Shown one piece after another: positions 44,681 to 53,181 of a stretch of DNA of 64,000 nucleotides. Position 1 is the stretch's first letter. Each line of letters starts with the position of its first letter. The notes under the pieces are model-generated. The model searched no databases. It was not told the DNA's origin and saw nothing but the letters and a program-made list of their open reading frames with translations. The DNA is taken from NCBI RefSeq assembly GCF_900109095.1, contig NZ_FNYZ01000008.1, forward strand, positions 62,001 through 126,000, read 5' to 3'. A program made the translations under genes and the position numbers. The DNA comes from Sphingobium sp. AP50 (GTDB lineage Bacteria > Pseudomonadota > Alphaproteobacteria > Sphingomonadales > Sphingomonadaceae).

Positions 44681-44887
44681 ATGAGCAAGCCCGAAGACAG
44701 CGCGCCGCCCGCCGGCGCAGACGCCGCCGCTCCCGCAACGCCTGACAAGGGCCCCGATGCCGGCAAGACCGATCTGGCCAGCGCCGCGCGCAAGTCAGCC
44801 AGCAAGGGCGTATGGATGGGCACCGCCGTCGGCATCGGATCGGCGGCGATCGTCGCGGCGCTGCTTTACACGCGGAAAAAGGGCTGA
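44681..44887 (+). CDS. Small single-pass membrane protein
   Basis: This 68-aa protein has an Ala/Pro/Asp-rich N-terminal half, a helix (TDLASAARKSASKGVWMG) and one C-terminal membrane segment (TAVGIGSAAIVAALLYT) followed by RKKG. It is a tail-anchored-like layout of a type common among unrecognised sphingomonad proteins. Initiation at this ATG has no strong ribosome binding site. It is divergent from the xylose operon. Confidence 0.55.
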   Translation: MSKPEDSAPPAGADAAAPATPDKGPDAGKTDLASAARKSASKGVWMGTAVGIGSAAIVAALLYTRKKG

Positions 44888-44937
44888 CTGGCCGTTACGG
44901 GCTTGGAGCGCGCGTGTTACGCTATCTGGACCACCTT

Positions 44938-45052
44938 CCGTTCGTCCTGAGTAGCCGCTGAGCGAAGTCGAAGCGGCGTATCGAAGGATGGGTCACGCCA
45001 GACCCTTCGATACGGGCCTTCGACAAGCTCAGTCCCTACTCAGGGCGAACGG
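44938..45052. repeat. Long imperfect palindrome, REP-like element
   Basis: The left arm reads CCGTTCGTCCTGAGTAG...GTCGAAG...TATCGAAGG. The right arm returns as CCTTCGATA...CTTCGAC...CTACTCAGGGCGAACGG. It forms one long cruciform with internal mismatches, using the GTCGAAG/CTTCGAC core of a repeat family scattered in many proteobacterial genomes. Confidence 0.8.
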
Positions 45053-45167
45053 TTCGGGTTTAAAATGCGATTCTCTAATTGTTCGTCATGCCATGATGCT
45101 CGAACGCACGGCTTGCGTCCTGTGGGCGTTCATGCGTGGTTTATTCAAACCGGCACGCACCGCGCAC

Positions 45168-45204
45168 AAAAATAGGGCGGCATGGCCTTCGTTCCATGCC
45201 GCCC
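45168..45204 (-). terminator. Intrinsic terminator of the EF-hand gene
   Basis: A perfect 11-bp stem GGGCGGCATGG/CCATGCCGCCC (45175-45204) is followed on the minus strand by TATTTTTG. Confidence 0.75.
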
Positions 45205-45269
45205 CCGGTGCGACCCGGCAGGCTCTCTTATATCCCCCGCCTTCGTGACAGGCGTTTGGGGAAGCGGCT

Positions 45270-45680
45270 TTAGCCTGCGCCGCCACTCAGATAGCTGATC
45301 AGTTCCGGCTTGCTGATGCTGATGCTCTTGTCCTTGTCGGCCGTGGAGAAGGCGCCATTGGCCCAGGCCATGACCTGATCGGTCGGCAGTTGCGATCCCG
45401 TCGCCTTCATTTCCTGCGTCTTAAGCGCTACCATCCAGCGCGAAAATTCGGACTGGTCCAGTTGGCCATCCTTATTCGCGTCATAGGCCGGAAATTCGCT
45501 GTCGACGATCGACGCGACCGCGTTTGCCGGATTGGAGGGCGCCGGATTCGCGGGCGCAGCGGGTTGGGCCTGCGCCGGACTGGCGGGGGCTGCGGGCATC
45601 GCGCCCTGTTCCGGCGCGGTCTGCGCCATGGCGGGGGCCGTCACGGCGATGGCAGCGGACAATAATAATATGCGGACCAT
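45270..45680 (-). CDS. Exported EF-hand domain protein
   Basis: This 136-aa protein starts at the ATG at 45680 (CAGGAGATT upstream). The signal peptide MVRILLLSAAIAVTAPAMAQ is followed by an Ala/Pro-rich linker. The first EF-hand loop DANKDGQLDQSE (in FPAYDANKDGQLDQSEFSRW) is complete. The second, TADKDKSISISKPE, has lysine at the usually invariant Gly position, so its calcium binding is doubtful. The protein is likely periplasmic; its partner is unknown. Confidence 0.85.
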   Translation of the reverse strand: MVRILLLSAAIAVTAPAMAQTAPEQGAMPAAPASPAQAQPAAPANPAPSNPANAVASIVDSEFPAYDANKDGQLDQSEFSRWMVALKTQEMKATGSQLPTDQVMAWANGAFSTADKDKSISISKPELISYLSGGAG

Positions 45681-45956
45681 GGCAATCTCCTGTCGCCTTG
45701 AAATGCGGGAGGAAGAGGATTGTTTCGCTCTTCCTTGAAAATCTGCCACTATAATGGACGAGAACAGGGAAATGTTCCTGAATATCCATTCATAATGCCG
45801 AATTTGACTTGAAAAGAGGCACGGTTCGTCTCTCAAATCGGCATCTGGCGCAATAAACTGGCCGAAGGGCGAACATAATCTTTCGCGATTTGCCCCGCCG
45901 CCCCGACGCTGCTAGGCGGCGCGGCAATATCCACCCTCCAGCCGCAGGATTCGCCC

Positions 45957-47273
45957 ATGGTCCCCCGCTATTCCCGTCCCGCAATGACCGCCCTCTGGGA
46001 GCCGGAAGCCCGCTTCAAGATCTGGTTCGAGATCGAGGCGCACGCGACCGAGAAGCTGGGCGAACTGGGCGTTGTCCCGCCGTCCGCCGCCAAGGCGCTG
46101 TGGGACTGGTGGGCCACCAACCCCGCCATCGATGTGCCCGCGATCGACGCGATCGAGGCCGTCACCAAGCATGACGTCATCGCTTTCCTGACCTGGGTTG
46201 CCGAACAGGTGGGCGACGAAGCCCGCTTCATGCATCAGGGCATGACCAGTTCCGACGTGCTGGACACCTGCCTTGCCGTGCAGTTGGCCCGCGCCGCCGA
46301 CATCCTGATCGAGGATCTGGACAAGCTGCTGGAGGTGATCAAGCGCCGCGCGTTCGAACATAAGCTGACGCCGACGATCGGCCGCAGCCATGGCATCCAT
46401 GCCGAGCCGGTGACCTTCGGCCTGAAGATGGCGGAAGCCTATGCCGAATTCAGCCGTTGCAAGACGCGCCTGATCGCCGCGCGCGAGGAAATCGCCACCT
46501 GCGCCATTTCGGGCGCCGTCGGCACTTTCGCCAATATCGACCCACGCGTCGAAGAGCATGTCGCGGAGAAGCTGGGCCTTGCGATCGAGCCGGTGTCGAC
46601 GCAGGTGATCCCGCGCGATCGCCATGCGATGTTCTTTGCGACGCTGGGCGTGATTGCCTCGTCCATCGAGCGTCTCGCTGTCGAGGTTCGTCACCTTCAG
46701 CGTACCGAGGTTCTGGAGGCTGAGGAATATTTCTCGCCCGGCCAGAAGGGCTCGTCGGCCATGCCGCACAAGCGCAACCCGGTGCTGACCGAAAACCTGA
46801 CCGGTCTGGCCCGCGTTGTCCGCGCCGCTGTGGTGCCTGCGCTGGAAAATGTCGCCTTGTGGCATGAGCGCGATATCTCGCACTCGTCGGTTGAGCGCTT
46901 CTTTGGCCCCGACGCGACCATCACGCTCGACTTCGCGCTGGCGCGACTGACCGGCGTGATCGACAAGCTGCTCGTCTATCCCGAGCGGATGATGAAGAAC
47001 CTCGACAAGATGGGCGGCCTGGTCCACTCGCAGCGCGTGCTGCTGGCCCTGACGCAGGCAGGTGTCAGCCGCGAGGACAGCTATCGCTATGTCCAGCGCA
47101 ACGCGATGAAGGTGTGGGAATCAGACGGCCAGCTCTCGCTGCTGGAACTGCTGAAGGCCGATGCCGACGTCACCGCCGCGTTGCCTGCCGAACAGATCGA
47201 GGAAAAGTTCAACCTCGACTATCATTTCAAGCAGGTCGACACGATCTTCGCCCGCGTGTTCGGCGAGGCGTAA
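45957..47273 (+). CDS. purB: Adenylosuccinate lyase
   Basis: This 438-aa fumarase/aspartase-superfamily enzyme acts twice in purine synthesis (SAICAR to AICAR, adenylosuccinate to AMP). The signature [12 protein letters not shown] is intact, with the catalytic Ser loop. The first conserved region is [14 protein letters not shown] and the second [14 protein letters not shown], carrying the active-site His. Length matches the short bacterial form. It is unrelated to the sugar cluster on either side. Confidence 0.97.
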   Translation: MVPRYSRPAMTALWEPEARFKIWFEIEAHATEKLGELGVVPPSAAKALWDWWATNPAIDVPAIDAIEAVTKHDVIAFLTWVAEQVGDEARFMHQGMTSSDVLDTCLAVQLARAADILIEDLDKLLEVIKRRAFEHKLTPTIGRSHGIHAEPVTFGLKMAEAYAEFSRCKTRLIAAREEIATCAISGAVGTFANIDPRVEEHVAEKLGLAIEPVSTQVIPRDRHAMFFATLGVIASSIERLAVEVRHLQRTEVLEAEEYFSPGQKGSSAMPHKRNPVLTENLTGLARVVRAAVVPALENVALWHERDISHSSVERFFGPDATITLDFALARLTGVIDKLLVYPERMMKNLDKMGGLVHSQRVLLALTQAGVSREDSYRYVQRNAMKVWESDGQLSLLELLKADADVTAALPAEQIEEKFNLDYHFKQVDTIFARVFGEA

Positions 47274-47281
47274 AACAACCT

Positions 47282-47355
47282 CCGTTCGTTTCGAGCGAAG
47301 TCGAGAAACGGTAGCGCTGCGCTAGCCGCTTCTCGACTTCGCTCGAAGCGAACGG
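47282..47355. repeat. Palindromic REP-like element after purB
   Basis: 26-bp arms (47282-47307 and 47330-47355) pair with a single mismatch. The arm core TTCGAGCGAAGTCGAGAA relates it to the GTCGAAG repeat at 44938. Lying between convergent purB and lacI it may also serve as a terminator, although it lacks a T run. Confidence 0.8.
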
Positions 47356-47364
47356 ACTTTGAAT

Positions 47365-48432
47365 TTAACGGCCACCCATCCTTGGTCGCATCCGTGGCGC
47401 TGCATCCGACTGGCGGCGGATCAGTTCATAGTCCAGCACCAGATGTTCGGCCGCGTCGCTGCTGCGGCGGCCCTTCAACTGGCGCACCAGCACTTCCACT
47501 GCCGCGCGCGCCATGGCGCTGATCGGCTGGCGGATGGTCGTCAGCTCCGGCCAGATGGTGGTGGCGAGCGAGGTATCGTCGAAACCGCAGACGGTCAGGT
47601 CGCCCGGCACGTCCAGCCCGGTGCGATGGGCGATCGCCACCGTCGCCGCCGCCATATCGTCATTGCTGGCGAATATGGCCGTCGGCGGATCGATCAGTGA
47701 CAATATCTGTTCGGCTGCGTCCAGCCCCGATCGATAGGTGAAGAAACCCTGCGCGATCAGTTCGTCCTGCACCGTCAGGCCCGCTTCGCCCAGCGCCGCG
47801 ACATAGCCTTCGAACCGGCGGGCGCTGGCGCTCTGGTTCGGATTGCCCTTGATGAAGCCGATCCGGTCATGGCCCAGCGCGATCAGGTGGCGCGTCATTT
47901 CATAAGCGGCGTGCCGGTCGTCGATGCTGACGGCGGCGAGATCAGACGGTGCGCGGCCGGTCGCCACCGCCACGGCCGGAATACCGGCCCGGTCCAGCGC
48001 TTCGACCAGTTCGGGCAGGTCGCACAGCGGCGGGGGCAGGATGACGCCGTCGATACGCCCCCTTTGCAGATGGGCGACCACCGCTTCGACCGATGTGTCG
48101 TCGTCCCATTTCTCTACCACCAGATCGACGCTGCTGCGGGTCGCCTGATCCAGGCTGCCGACCAGAAATTCGCTGAGATAGGAGGAGGAGGGGTTGGAAT
48201 AGAGCAGGCCGACCCGTGTCTCCTCGCCTCCGGCCAGCGTGCGCGCGGCGGCGCTGGGCGCATAGTTGAGGGCGGTGATCGCCGCCTCGACCTTCTCGCG
48301 CGTGGCCGGTCGCACCACCTGTTCGCCGTTGATCACGCGCGACACGGTCATCGGCGACACCCCGGCATGGCGGGCGACATCGTTGATGGTGGGCGCGTTG
48401 CGCTGGCGGCGGGAAGATCGGACGTCGCTCAA
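47365..48432 (-). CDS. LacI family transcriptional regulator of the (glucurono)xylan genes
   Basis: This 355-aa regulator starts at a TTG at 48432. The N-terminal helix-turn-helix is textbook: TINDVARHAGVSPMTVSRVI (15-34), then NYAPSAAARTLAGG as the hinge helix that enters the minor groove. A periplasmic-binding-protein-like sensor domain follows (GLLYSNPSSSYLSEFLVGSL to the C-terminus, with ASNDDMAAATV and VCGFDDTSLATT). It lies 75 nt downstream of aguA on the same strand and may be cotranscribed. Its likely operators are the 14-bp sites before xylX, between aguA and the first GH3 gene and before the receptor. The inducer is unknown; glucuronate or a xylo-oligosaccharide derivative is plausible. 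Confidence 0.9.
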   Translation of the reverse strand: MSDVRSSRRQRNAPTINDVARHAGVSPMTVSRVINGEQVVRPATREKVEAAITALNYAPSAAARTLAGGEETRVGLLYSNPSSSYLSEFLVGSLDQATRSSVDLVVEKWDDDTSVEAVVAHLQRGRIDGVILPPPLCDLPELVEALDRAGIPAVAVATGRAPSDLAAVSIDDRHAAYEMTRHLIALGHDRIGFIKGNPNQSASARRFEGYVAALGEAGLTVQDELIAQGFFTYRSGLDAAEQILSLIDPPTAIFASNDDMAAATVAIAHRTGLDVPGDLTVCGFDDTSLATTIWPELTTIRQPISAMARAAVEVLVRQLKGRRSSDAAEHLVLDYELIRRQSDAAPRMRPRMGGR

Positions 48433-48507
48433 AATAGGTGGGCTTTCGCTGGGATGATGTCGCGGCCGAAGGGTAGCGACATCATCTGTAATGTTTAAAG
48501 CGAAAAA

Positions 48508-50664
48508 TCAGTTATGCCCCGGCGCATAGGGGAATTTCAGCGCCTTGTACCAGTCGAGGTCATGCGCGGGCGCGTCCGATCCGGCGGGCAAGGGGCGTTT
48601 CGACACCGACTGGAAATAGGCGATGCTGGCATCCCGCCACCACAGCGCTTCGCGATGCTGGATGCTCAGGAAGGCTTCCGTCTCGGCAAAGCGTTCGGCA
48701 TCGACATAGGGCTTCAGCGACGCCCATGTTGTCTGCATGTCGGTGACATAATTCACGCCCCGATCATAATGGTGGATCAGCCCGTCCCACAGCGTGTCGC
48801 CAGACTTCAGGCGATAGTCCCAGGGCAGATGATGGAACCAGAGCAATTCGCTTTCCGGCGTCGTCTTTGCGCTGGCCAGCAGCTTCGCGACCGGCGGCGC
48901 ATATTGGCCCACGGCGTCGCTGCCGCTCTTCGTCCGGTCAAAGCCGATGCCGCCCGCATCCGCCTTATGATAATAGACCGGGTTCCATTCCGGGCGCGCC
49001 AGTTCCGACACCCACGGTCCCGGCCCATAATGATGTCCGGTATCCATGACATGGGCCAGGCCCAGCGGTGTCATATAATCGACCGCTGCCTCGCGCGATC
49101 CCATCATCATCCTGACGACCGGCTGCACCAGCTTCGGATCGGGGGAGAAGGTCATCTCCGCCCATTCCTTGGCGATGCTGTCGGCCGACAGGCTGGTGTC
49201 CCAGGCGAGGCGGCCAAAGGCATACCAGTCCGCCTGATTGAAGATCGATCCGCTCCAGTCGCGATCGACGCCGATATTGGCGACGCCTGCAATGCCGGTC
49301 AGTTTGTGGCCCTCCAGCGATCCGTCGATTACCTTGGCAACTGTCGAGCCCTTGCCTTTCGCGAAAGTGTCGGCGTCGAGCGTCTCCTCGAAGAGCGGGC
49401 CGAGATAGGTGAGGTGCGTCGACTGGCCCAGATATTCCTTGGTGATCTGGAATTCCATCATCAGCGGCGTCCTGGGCATCGCCCCGAACAGCGGATGGAA
49501 AGGTTCGCGTGGCTGGAAGTCGATCGCGCCATTCTTGACCTGCACGATGACATTGTCGGCGAACTTGCCGTCCAGCGGCTTGAAGTCGCTATAGGCCTGC
49601 TTCGCGCGGTCGTCGGGATTGTCATGCGCGTAGACGAAGGCGCGCCACATCACGATGCCATTATGGGGCTTCACCGCTGCCGCCAGCATGTTCGCGCCAT
49701 CGGCATGGGTGCGGTTATAATCCTGCGGCCCCGGCTGGCCTTCGCTGTTCGCCTTGACGAGGAAGCCGCCAAAGTCGGGGATCGCCTTGTATATTTCGTC
49801 CGCCTTCGCCTTCCACCAGGCGGCGACCTGTGGATCGAGCGGATCGGCGGTCTTGAGGCCATCCAGTTCCATCGGCGCGGTCCATTTGACCGACAGATAG
49901 ACTGTGATGCCATAGGGGCGGAACACATCCGCCAATGCCGCCGCCTTGGCGATATAGGGGGCGGTCAGGCTGTCCGCCTTGGCATTCACATTGTTGAGCA
50001 CGGTGCCGTTGATACCGATCGAGGCGTTGGCGCGGGCATAATCGGCGTAACGCGGCCCTTTCCAGTCGGGCAGACGCCACCAGTCCCAGATGGATTGCCC
50101 GGCATAGCCGCGTTCGACCGTGCCATTGAGATTATCCCAATGGTTGAGCAGGCGCAGGCCGATCTTCGGCGCGCTGCTTATATCCAGCTTGTCCAGACTC
50201 TCGCCGCTCTGGGCGAGGCGCAGCCAGTGATAGGTGCCGTGGAGCAGGCCCACATCGCTGTTCGCGGCGATCAGCGTGACGGCTTTGCCATCGATCATGG
50301 TCGAGCGAATCGCATAACCCTCGCTGCCCAGACCGTCGGTCTTTACCGGCAGGGCAGGGGTGGAGGCGGGCGTCGCCAGCAGCAGCGCACCTTGCTGCAC
50401 TGTTGCTGACAGTGCTGGCGTGGTGCCGGTCATGCCGGCAATCGCGCGCTGCAATTCCTGTGTTGCGATGGTCAGCGTCGGCCCGGTTCCGGGGACGACG
50501 ATAGCGGTCGCATGGGCGGAAATCGTGGCGCTGCGCGGCGTATCCGCATGGGCATAGCGCAGCCACAGATCATAGCCGTCCTCGGCCTGCGCCGCAGGTA
50601 CCATCACGGGCGACAGGCTGGTTCCGGCCATGGCAATCATCCAGCAAAACAGGCGCGCTCTCAC
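48508..50664 (-). CDS. aguA: Alpha-glucuronidase, GH67
   Basis: This 718-aa enzyme has a GTG start after GGGAGAGGGAAGA. A signal peptide (1-27, ending PAAQA) suggests a periplasmic location. Family GH67 enzymes remove 4-O-methyl-D-glucuronic acid from the non-reducing end of xylo-oligosaccharides. Hallmarks are LNHWDNLNGTVERGYAG, FLVKANSEGQPGP (probable acid E308), IDFQPREP (D382), MMEFQITKEYLGQ (E410, by spacing from known members) and WFHHLPWDYRLKSG near the C-terminus. Length is as expected. It is divergent from the GH3 pair across an operator at 50738-50751. Confidence 0.95.
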   Translation of the reverse strand: MRARLFCWMIAMAGTSLSPVMVPAAQAEDGYDLWLRYAHADTPRSATISAHATAIVVPGTGPTLTIATQELQRAIAGMTGTTPALSATVQQGALLLATPASTPALPVKTDGLGSEGYAIRSTMIDGKAVTLIAANSDVGLLHGTYHWLRLAQSGESLDKLDISSAPKIGLRLLNHWDNLNGTVERGYAGQSIWDWWRLPDWKGPRYADYARANASIGINGTVLNNVNAKADSLTAPYIAKAAALADVFRPYGITVYLSVKWTAPMELDGLKTADPLDPQVAAWWKAKADEIYKAIPDFGGFLVKANSEGQPGPQDYNRTHADGANMLAAAVKPHNGIVMWRAFVYAHDNPDDRAKQAYSDFKPLDGKFADNVIVQVKNGAIDFQPREPFHPLFGAMPRTPLMMEFQITKEYLGQSTHLTYLGPLFEETLDADTFAKGKGSTVAKVIDGSLEGHKLTGIAGVANIGVDRDWSGSIFNQADWYAFGRLAWDTSLSADSIAKEWAEMTFSPDPKLVQPVVRMMMGSREAAVDYMTPLGLAHVMDTGHHYGPGPWVSELARPEWNPVYYHKADAGGIGFDRTKSGSDAVGQYAPPVAKLLASAKTTPESELLWFHHLPWDYRLKSGDTLWDGLIHHYDRGVNYVTDMQTTWASLKPYVDAERFAETEAFLSIQHREALWWRDASIAYFQSVSKRPLPAGSDAPAHDLDWYKALKFPYAPGHN

Positions 50665-50712
50665 TCTTCCCTCTCCCTATTGCGTTCCATGTCAAAGCCG
50701 GTTCGACGGGCA

Positions 50713-50751
50713 TTGACAAGTGCGTTTGTCCGAGCAATGGTAACGCTATCA
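50713..50751. promoter_or_regulatory. aguA/GH3 divergent control region with LacI-type operator
   Basis: The operator TGGTAACGCTATCA occupies 50738-50751. Read on the minus strand it is TGATAGCGTTACCA, one base different from the sites at 44546 and 61222. A TTGACA at 50713-50718 lies 19 nt before it and may be the -35 box of the plus-strand GH3 promoter, which the operator would then overlap at the -10. The operator is 74 nt from the aguA start and 55 nt from the GH3 start, so it can serve both. Confidence 0.65.
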
Positions 50752-50805
50752 GTTTACTCGCGGCAAGCGTAAAGTCGCCGTGATATAAAAATGGAGAGGG
50801 GTTCC

Positions 50806-53181
50806 GTGATCCGTACCAGCAAAATCCTGTGCGCCGCATCGGCGCTGGCCTTCTGTATCGCCGTGCCCATGGCGCCGGTTCAGGCTGCGCCTGCGACGGC
50901 TGCGTCGGCCAAGCCGGTCTACAAGGATGCGACTGCCCCGATCGAGGCGCGCGTCGATGATCTTCTCTCGCGCATGACGCTGGATGAAAAGATCGCCCAG
51001 ATCACAACCGTCTGGCTCGACAAGGTCAAGATTTTCGACGACCAGCTTCAGCTCGATCCCGCCAAGCTGGCGGCGCAATATCCCAATGGCCTGGGGCATT
51101 TCACCCGCCCGTCGGACGCCAAGGGCTCCGTCAGCCCCCGCGTTGCCCGTGGCCGCGATCCGCGCCAGACGGTCGCACTCGTCAACGCCCTGCAAAAATG
51201 GGCGACGACGCAGACGCGCTTGGGCATTCCGATCCTCTTCCATGAGGAAGGGCTGCATGGCTATGCGGCCGTCGGCGCAACCAGCTTCCCTCAGTCGATC
51301 GCCATGGCATCCTCCTTCGACACGGACATGCTGCGCGACGTGAACAGCGTCATCGCGCGGGAAATCCGCTCGCGCGGCGTGCCGATGATCCTGTCGCCGG
51401 TGGTGGATATCGCCCGCGATCCGCGCTGGGGCCGGATCGAGGAAACCTATGGCGAAGATCCCTATCTGGTTGGCGAAATGGGCGTCGCTGCGGTCGAGGG
51501 GCTGCAAGGCGTCGGCCGTGAACGCAATCTGCGCGATGGCAAGGTATTCGCCACGCTCAAGCATCTGACCGGCCATGGCCAGCCCGAAAGCGGCACCAAT
51601 GTCGGCCCGGCGCCGGTCAGCGAGCGCGAACTGCGCGAGAATTTCTTCCCGCCCTTCGAACAGGTGGTGAAGCGCACCGGCATCGAGGCCGTGATGGCGT
51701 CCTATAATGAAATCGATGGCGTCCCCAGCCATGCCAATCGCTGGCTGCTGGAAGATGTGCTGCGCGAGGAGTGGGGCTTCAAGGGCGCGGTCGTCTCCGA
51801 TTATTCGGCTGTCGACCAGTTGATGAGCATCCACCATATCGCCGCGAATCTGGAAGAAGCGGCGGAACGCGCGCTGGACGCTGGCGTCGACGCGGACCTG
51901 CCCGATGGCCTGTCCTATGCGACGCTGGGCAAGCTGGTGCGCGAAGGCAAGGTGAGTGAGGCGAAGGTCGATCTGGCCACCCGCCGCATGCTGGAGCTGA
52001 AGTTCCGTGCGGGCCTGTTCGAGCATCCCTATGCCGATGCCGCCGCGTCGGAAAAGATCACCAACAATGCCGAAGCCCGCGCGCTGGCGCTGAAATCGGC
52101 GCAGCGTTCCATCACCCTGCTCAAGAATGACGGCATGTTGCCGCTGAAGCCCGAAGGCACGATCGCCGTCATCGGCCCAAGCGCGGACGTGGCGCGTCTG
52201 GGCGGCTATTACGGCCAGCCGCCGCACACCGTCTCCATCCTCGACGGCATCAAGGCGAAGGTCGGCAGCAAGGCGAACATCGTCTTCGCGCAGGGCGTGA
52301 AGATCACCGAAAATGACGACTGGTGGGAAGACAGCGTCACCAAGTCCGACCCGGCGGAGAATCGCAAGCTGATCGCGCAGGCGGTGGAAGCGGCGAAGAA
52401 TGTCGACCGCATCGTCCTGACGCTGGGCGACACCGAACAGTCGAGCCGCGAAGGCTGGGCCGACAATCATCTGGGCGACCGCCCATCGCTCGATCTGGTC
52501 GGCGAGCAGCAGGAGCTGTTCGATGCGCTCAAGGCGCTCGGCAAGCCGATCACCGTCGTCCTGATCAACGGCCGCCCGGCCTCGACGGTGAAGGTCAGCG
52601 AGCAGGCGAACGCCATATTGGAAGGCTGGTATCTGGGCGAGCAGGGCGGCAATGCCGTCGCGGACGTGCTGTTCGGCGATGTGAACCCCGGCGCGAAGCT
52701 GCCCGTCACCGTGCCGCGTTCGGTCGGCCAACTGCCGATGTTCTACAATGCCAAGCCTTCGGCGCGGCGCGGCTATCTGTTCGATACCACCGATCCGCTC
52801 TATCCGTTCGGCTTCGGGCTGAGCTACACGACGTTCGACTTGTCGGCGCCGCGTCTGGCGGCCACTCGCATTGGCACCGGCGGCAAGACGACTGTCTCGG
52901 TCGATGTCCGCAACACCGGTGCGCGGGAAGGCGATGAGGTCGTCCAGCTCTATATCCGCGACAAGGTCAGCAGCGTCACGCGGCCGATCAAGGAGTTGAA
53001 GGGCTTCCAGCGCGTCACGCTCAAGCCCGGCGAAGTGCGCACCGTCACTTTCACGATCAGTCCTGAAAGCCTCCAGATGTGGGATGCGGACATGCACCGC
53101 GTCGTCGAACCGGGCGATTTCGAGATCATGACTGGCAACAGCTCGGTCGCGCTGAAATCCGCCACGCTGACGGTGCAATAA
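50806..53181 (+). CDS. Glycoside hydrolase family 3 (beta-xylosidase/beta-glucosidase), Sec-exported
   Basis: This protein has 791 aa from the GTG at 50806, which follows GGAGAGG; an ATG at 50791 gives five more residues but itself lies on that site. The signal peptide ends near APVQA. GH3 landmarks are [32 protein letters not shown], the nucleophile D332 in GAVVSDYSAV, then the alpha/beta sandwich domain (RSITLLKNDGMLPL) and a fibronectin-type-III-like C-terminus ([20 protein letters not shown]). It would trim xylose or glucose from oligosaccharides in the periplasm. Its TAA overlaps the start of the next GH3 gene by one base. Confidence 0.92.
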   Translation: MIRTSKILCAASALAFCIAVPMAPVQAAPATAASAKPVYKDATAPIEARVDDLLSRMTLDEKIAQITTVWLDKVKIFDDQLQLDPAKLAAQYPNGLGHFTRPSDAKGSVSPRVARGRDPRQTVALVNALQKWATTQTRLGIPILFHEEGLHGYAAVGATSFPQSIAMASSFDTDMLRDVNSVIAREIRSRGVPMILSPVVDIARDPRWGRIEETYGEDPYLVGEMGVAAVEGLQGVGRERNLRDGKVFATLKHLTGHGQPESGTNVGPAPVSERELRENFFPPFEQVVKRTGIEAVMASYNEIDGVPSHANRWLLEDVLREEWGFKGAVVSDYSAVDQLMSIHHIAANLEEAAERALDAGVDADLPDGLSYATLGKLVREGKVSEAKVDLATRRMLELKFRAGLFEHPYADAAASEKITNNAEARALALKSAQRSITLLKNDGMLPLKPEGTIAVIGPSADVARLGGYYGQPPHTVSILDGIKAKVGSKANIVFAQGVKITENDDWWEDSVTKSDPAENRKLIAQAVEAAKNVDRIVLTLGDTEQSSREGWADNHLGDRPSLDLVGEQQELFDALKALGKPITVVLINGRPASTVKVSEQANAILEGWYLGEQGGNAVADVLFGDVNPGAKLPVTVPRSVGQLPMFYNAKPSARRGYLFDTTDPLYPFGFGLSYTTFDLSAPRLAATRIGTGGKTTVSVDVRNTGAREGDEVVQLYIRDKVSSVTRPIKELKGFQRVTLKPGEVRTVTFTISPESLQMWDADMHRVVEPGDFEIMTGNSSVALKSATLTVQ

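Larger units (their letters stand above)
44888..45269. other. Intergenic region with REP-like repeat and terminator
   Basis: No gene is supported in these 382 nt. The left half is the long imperfect palindrome at 44938-45052; the right half contains the terminator of the EF-hand gene (45168-45204). The frame at 44988-45248 crosses both and is not credible. Confidence 0.6.

Noticed and set aside
44988..45248. 86-codon plus-strand frame
   Set aside because: It spans a REP-like palindrome and the terminator of the EF-hand gene and has no start signal.
47308..47329. GGTAGCGCT word resembling the LacI operator
   Set aside because: It lies at the tip of a REP-like palindrome after purB, not upstream of a gene start, and matches only half of the 14-bp operator.
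48514..53178. Very long open frames opposite aguA (48514-50409 plus) and opposite the first GH3 gene (50749-53178 minus)
   Set aside because: They are antisense to genes with complete family motifs. Their translations are Arg/Asp/His-rich without family resemblance, as expected from third-position G+C bias.
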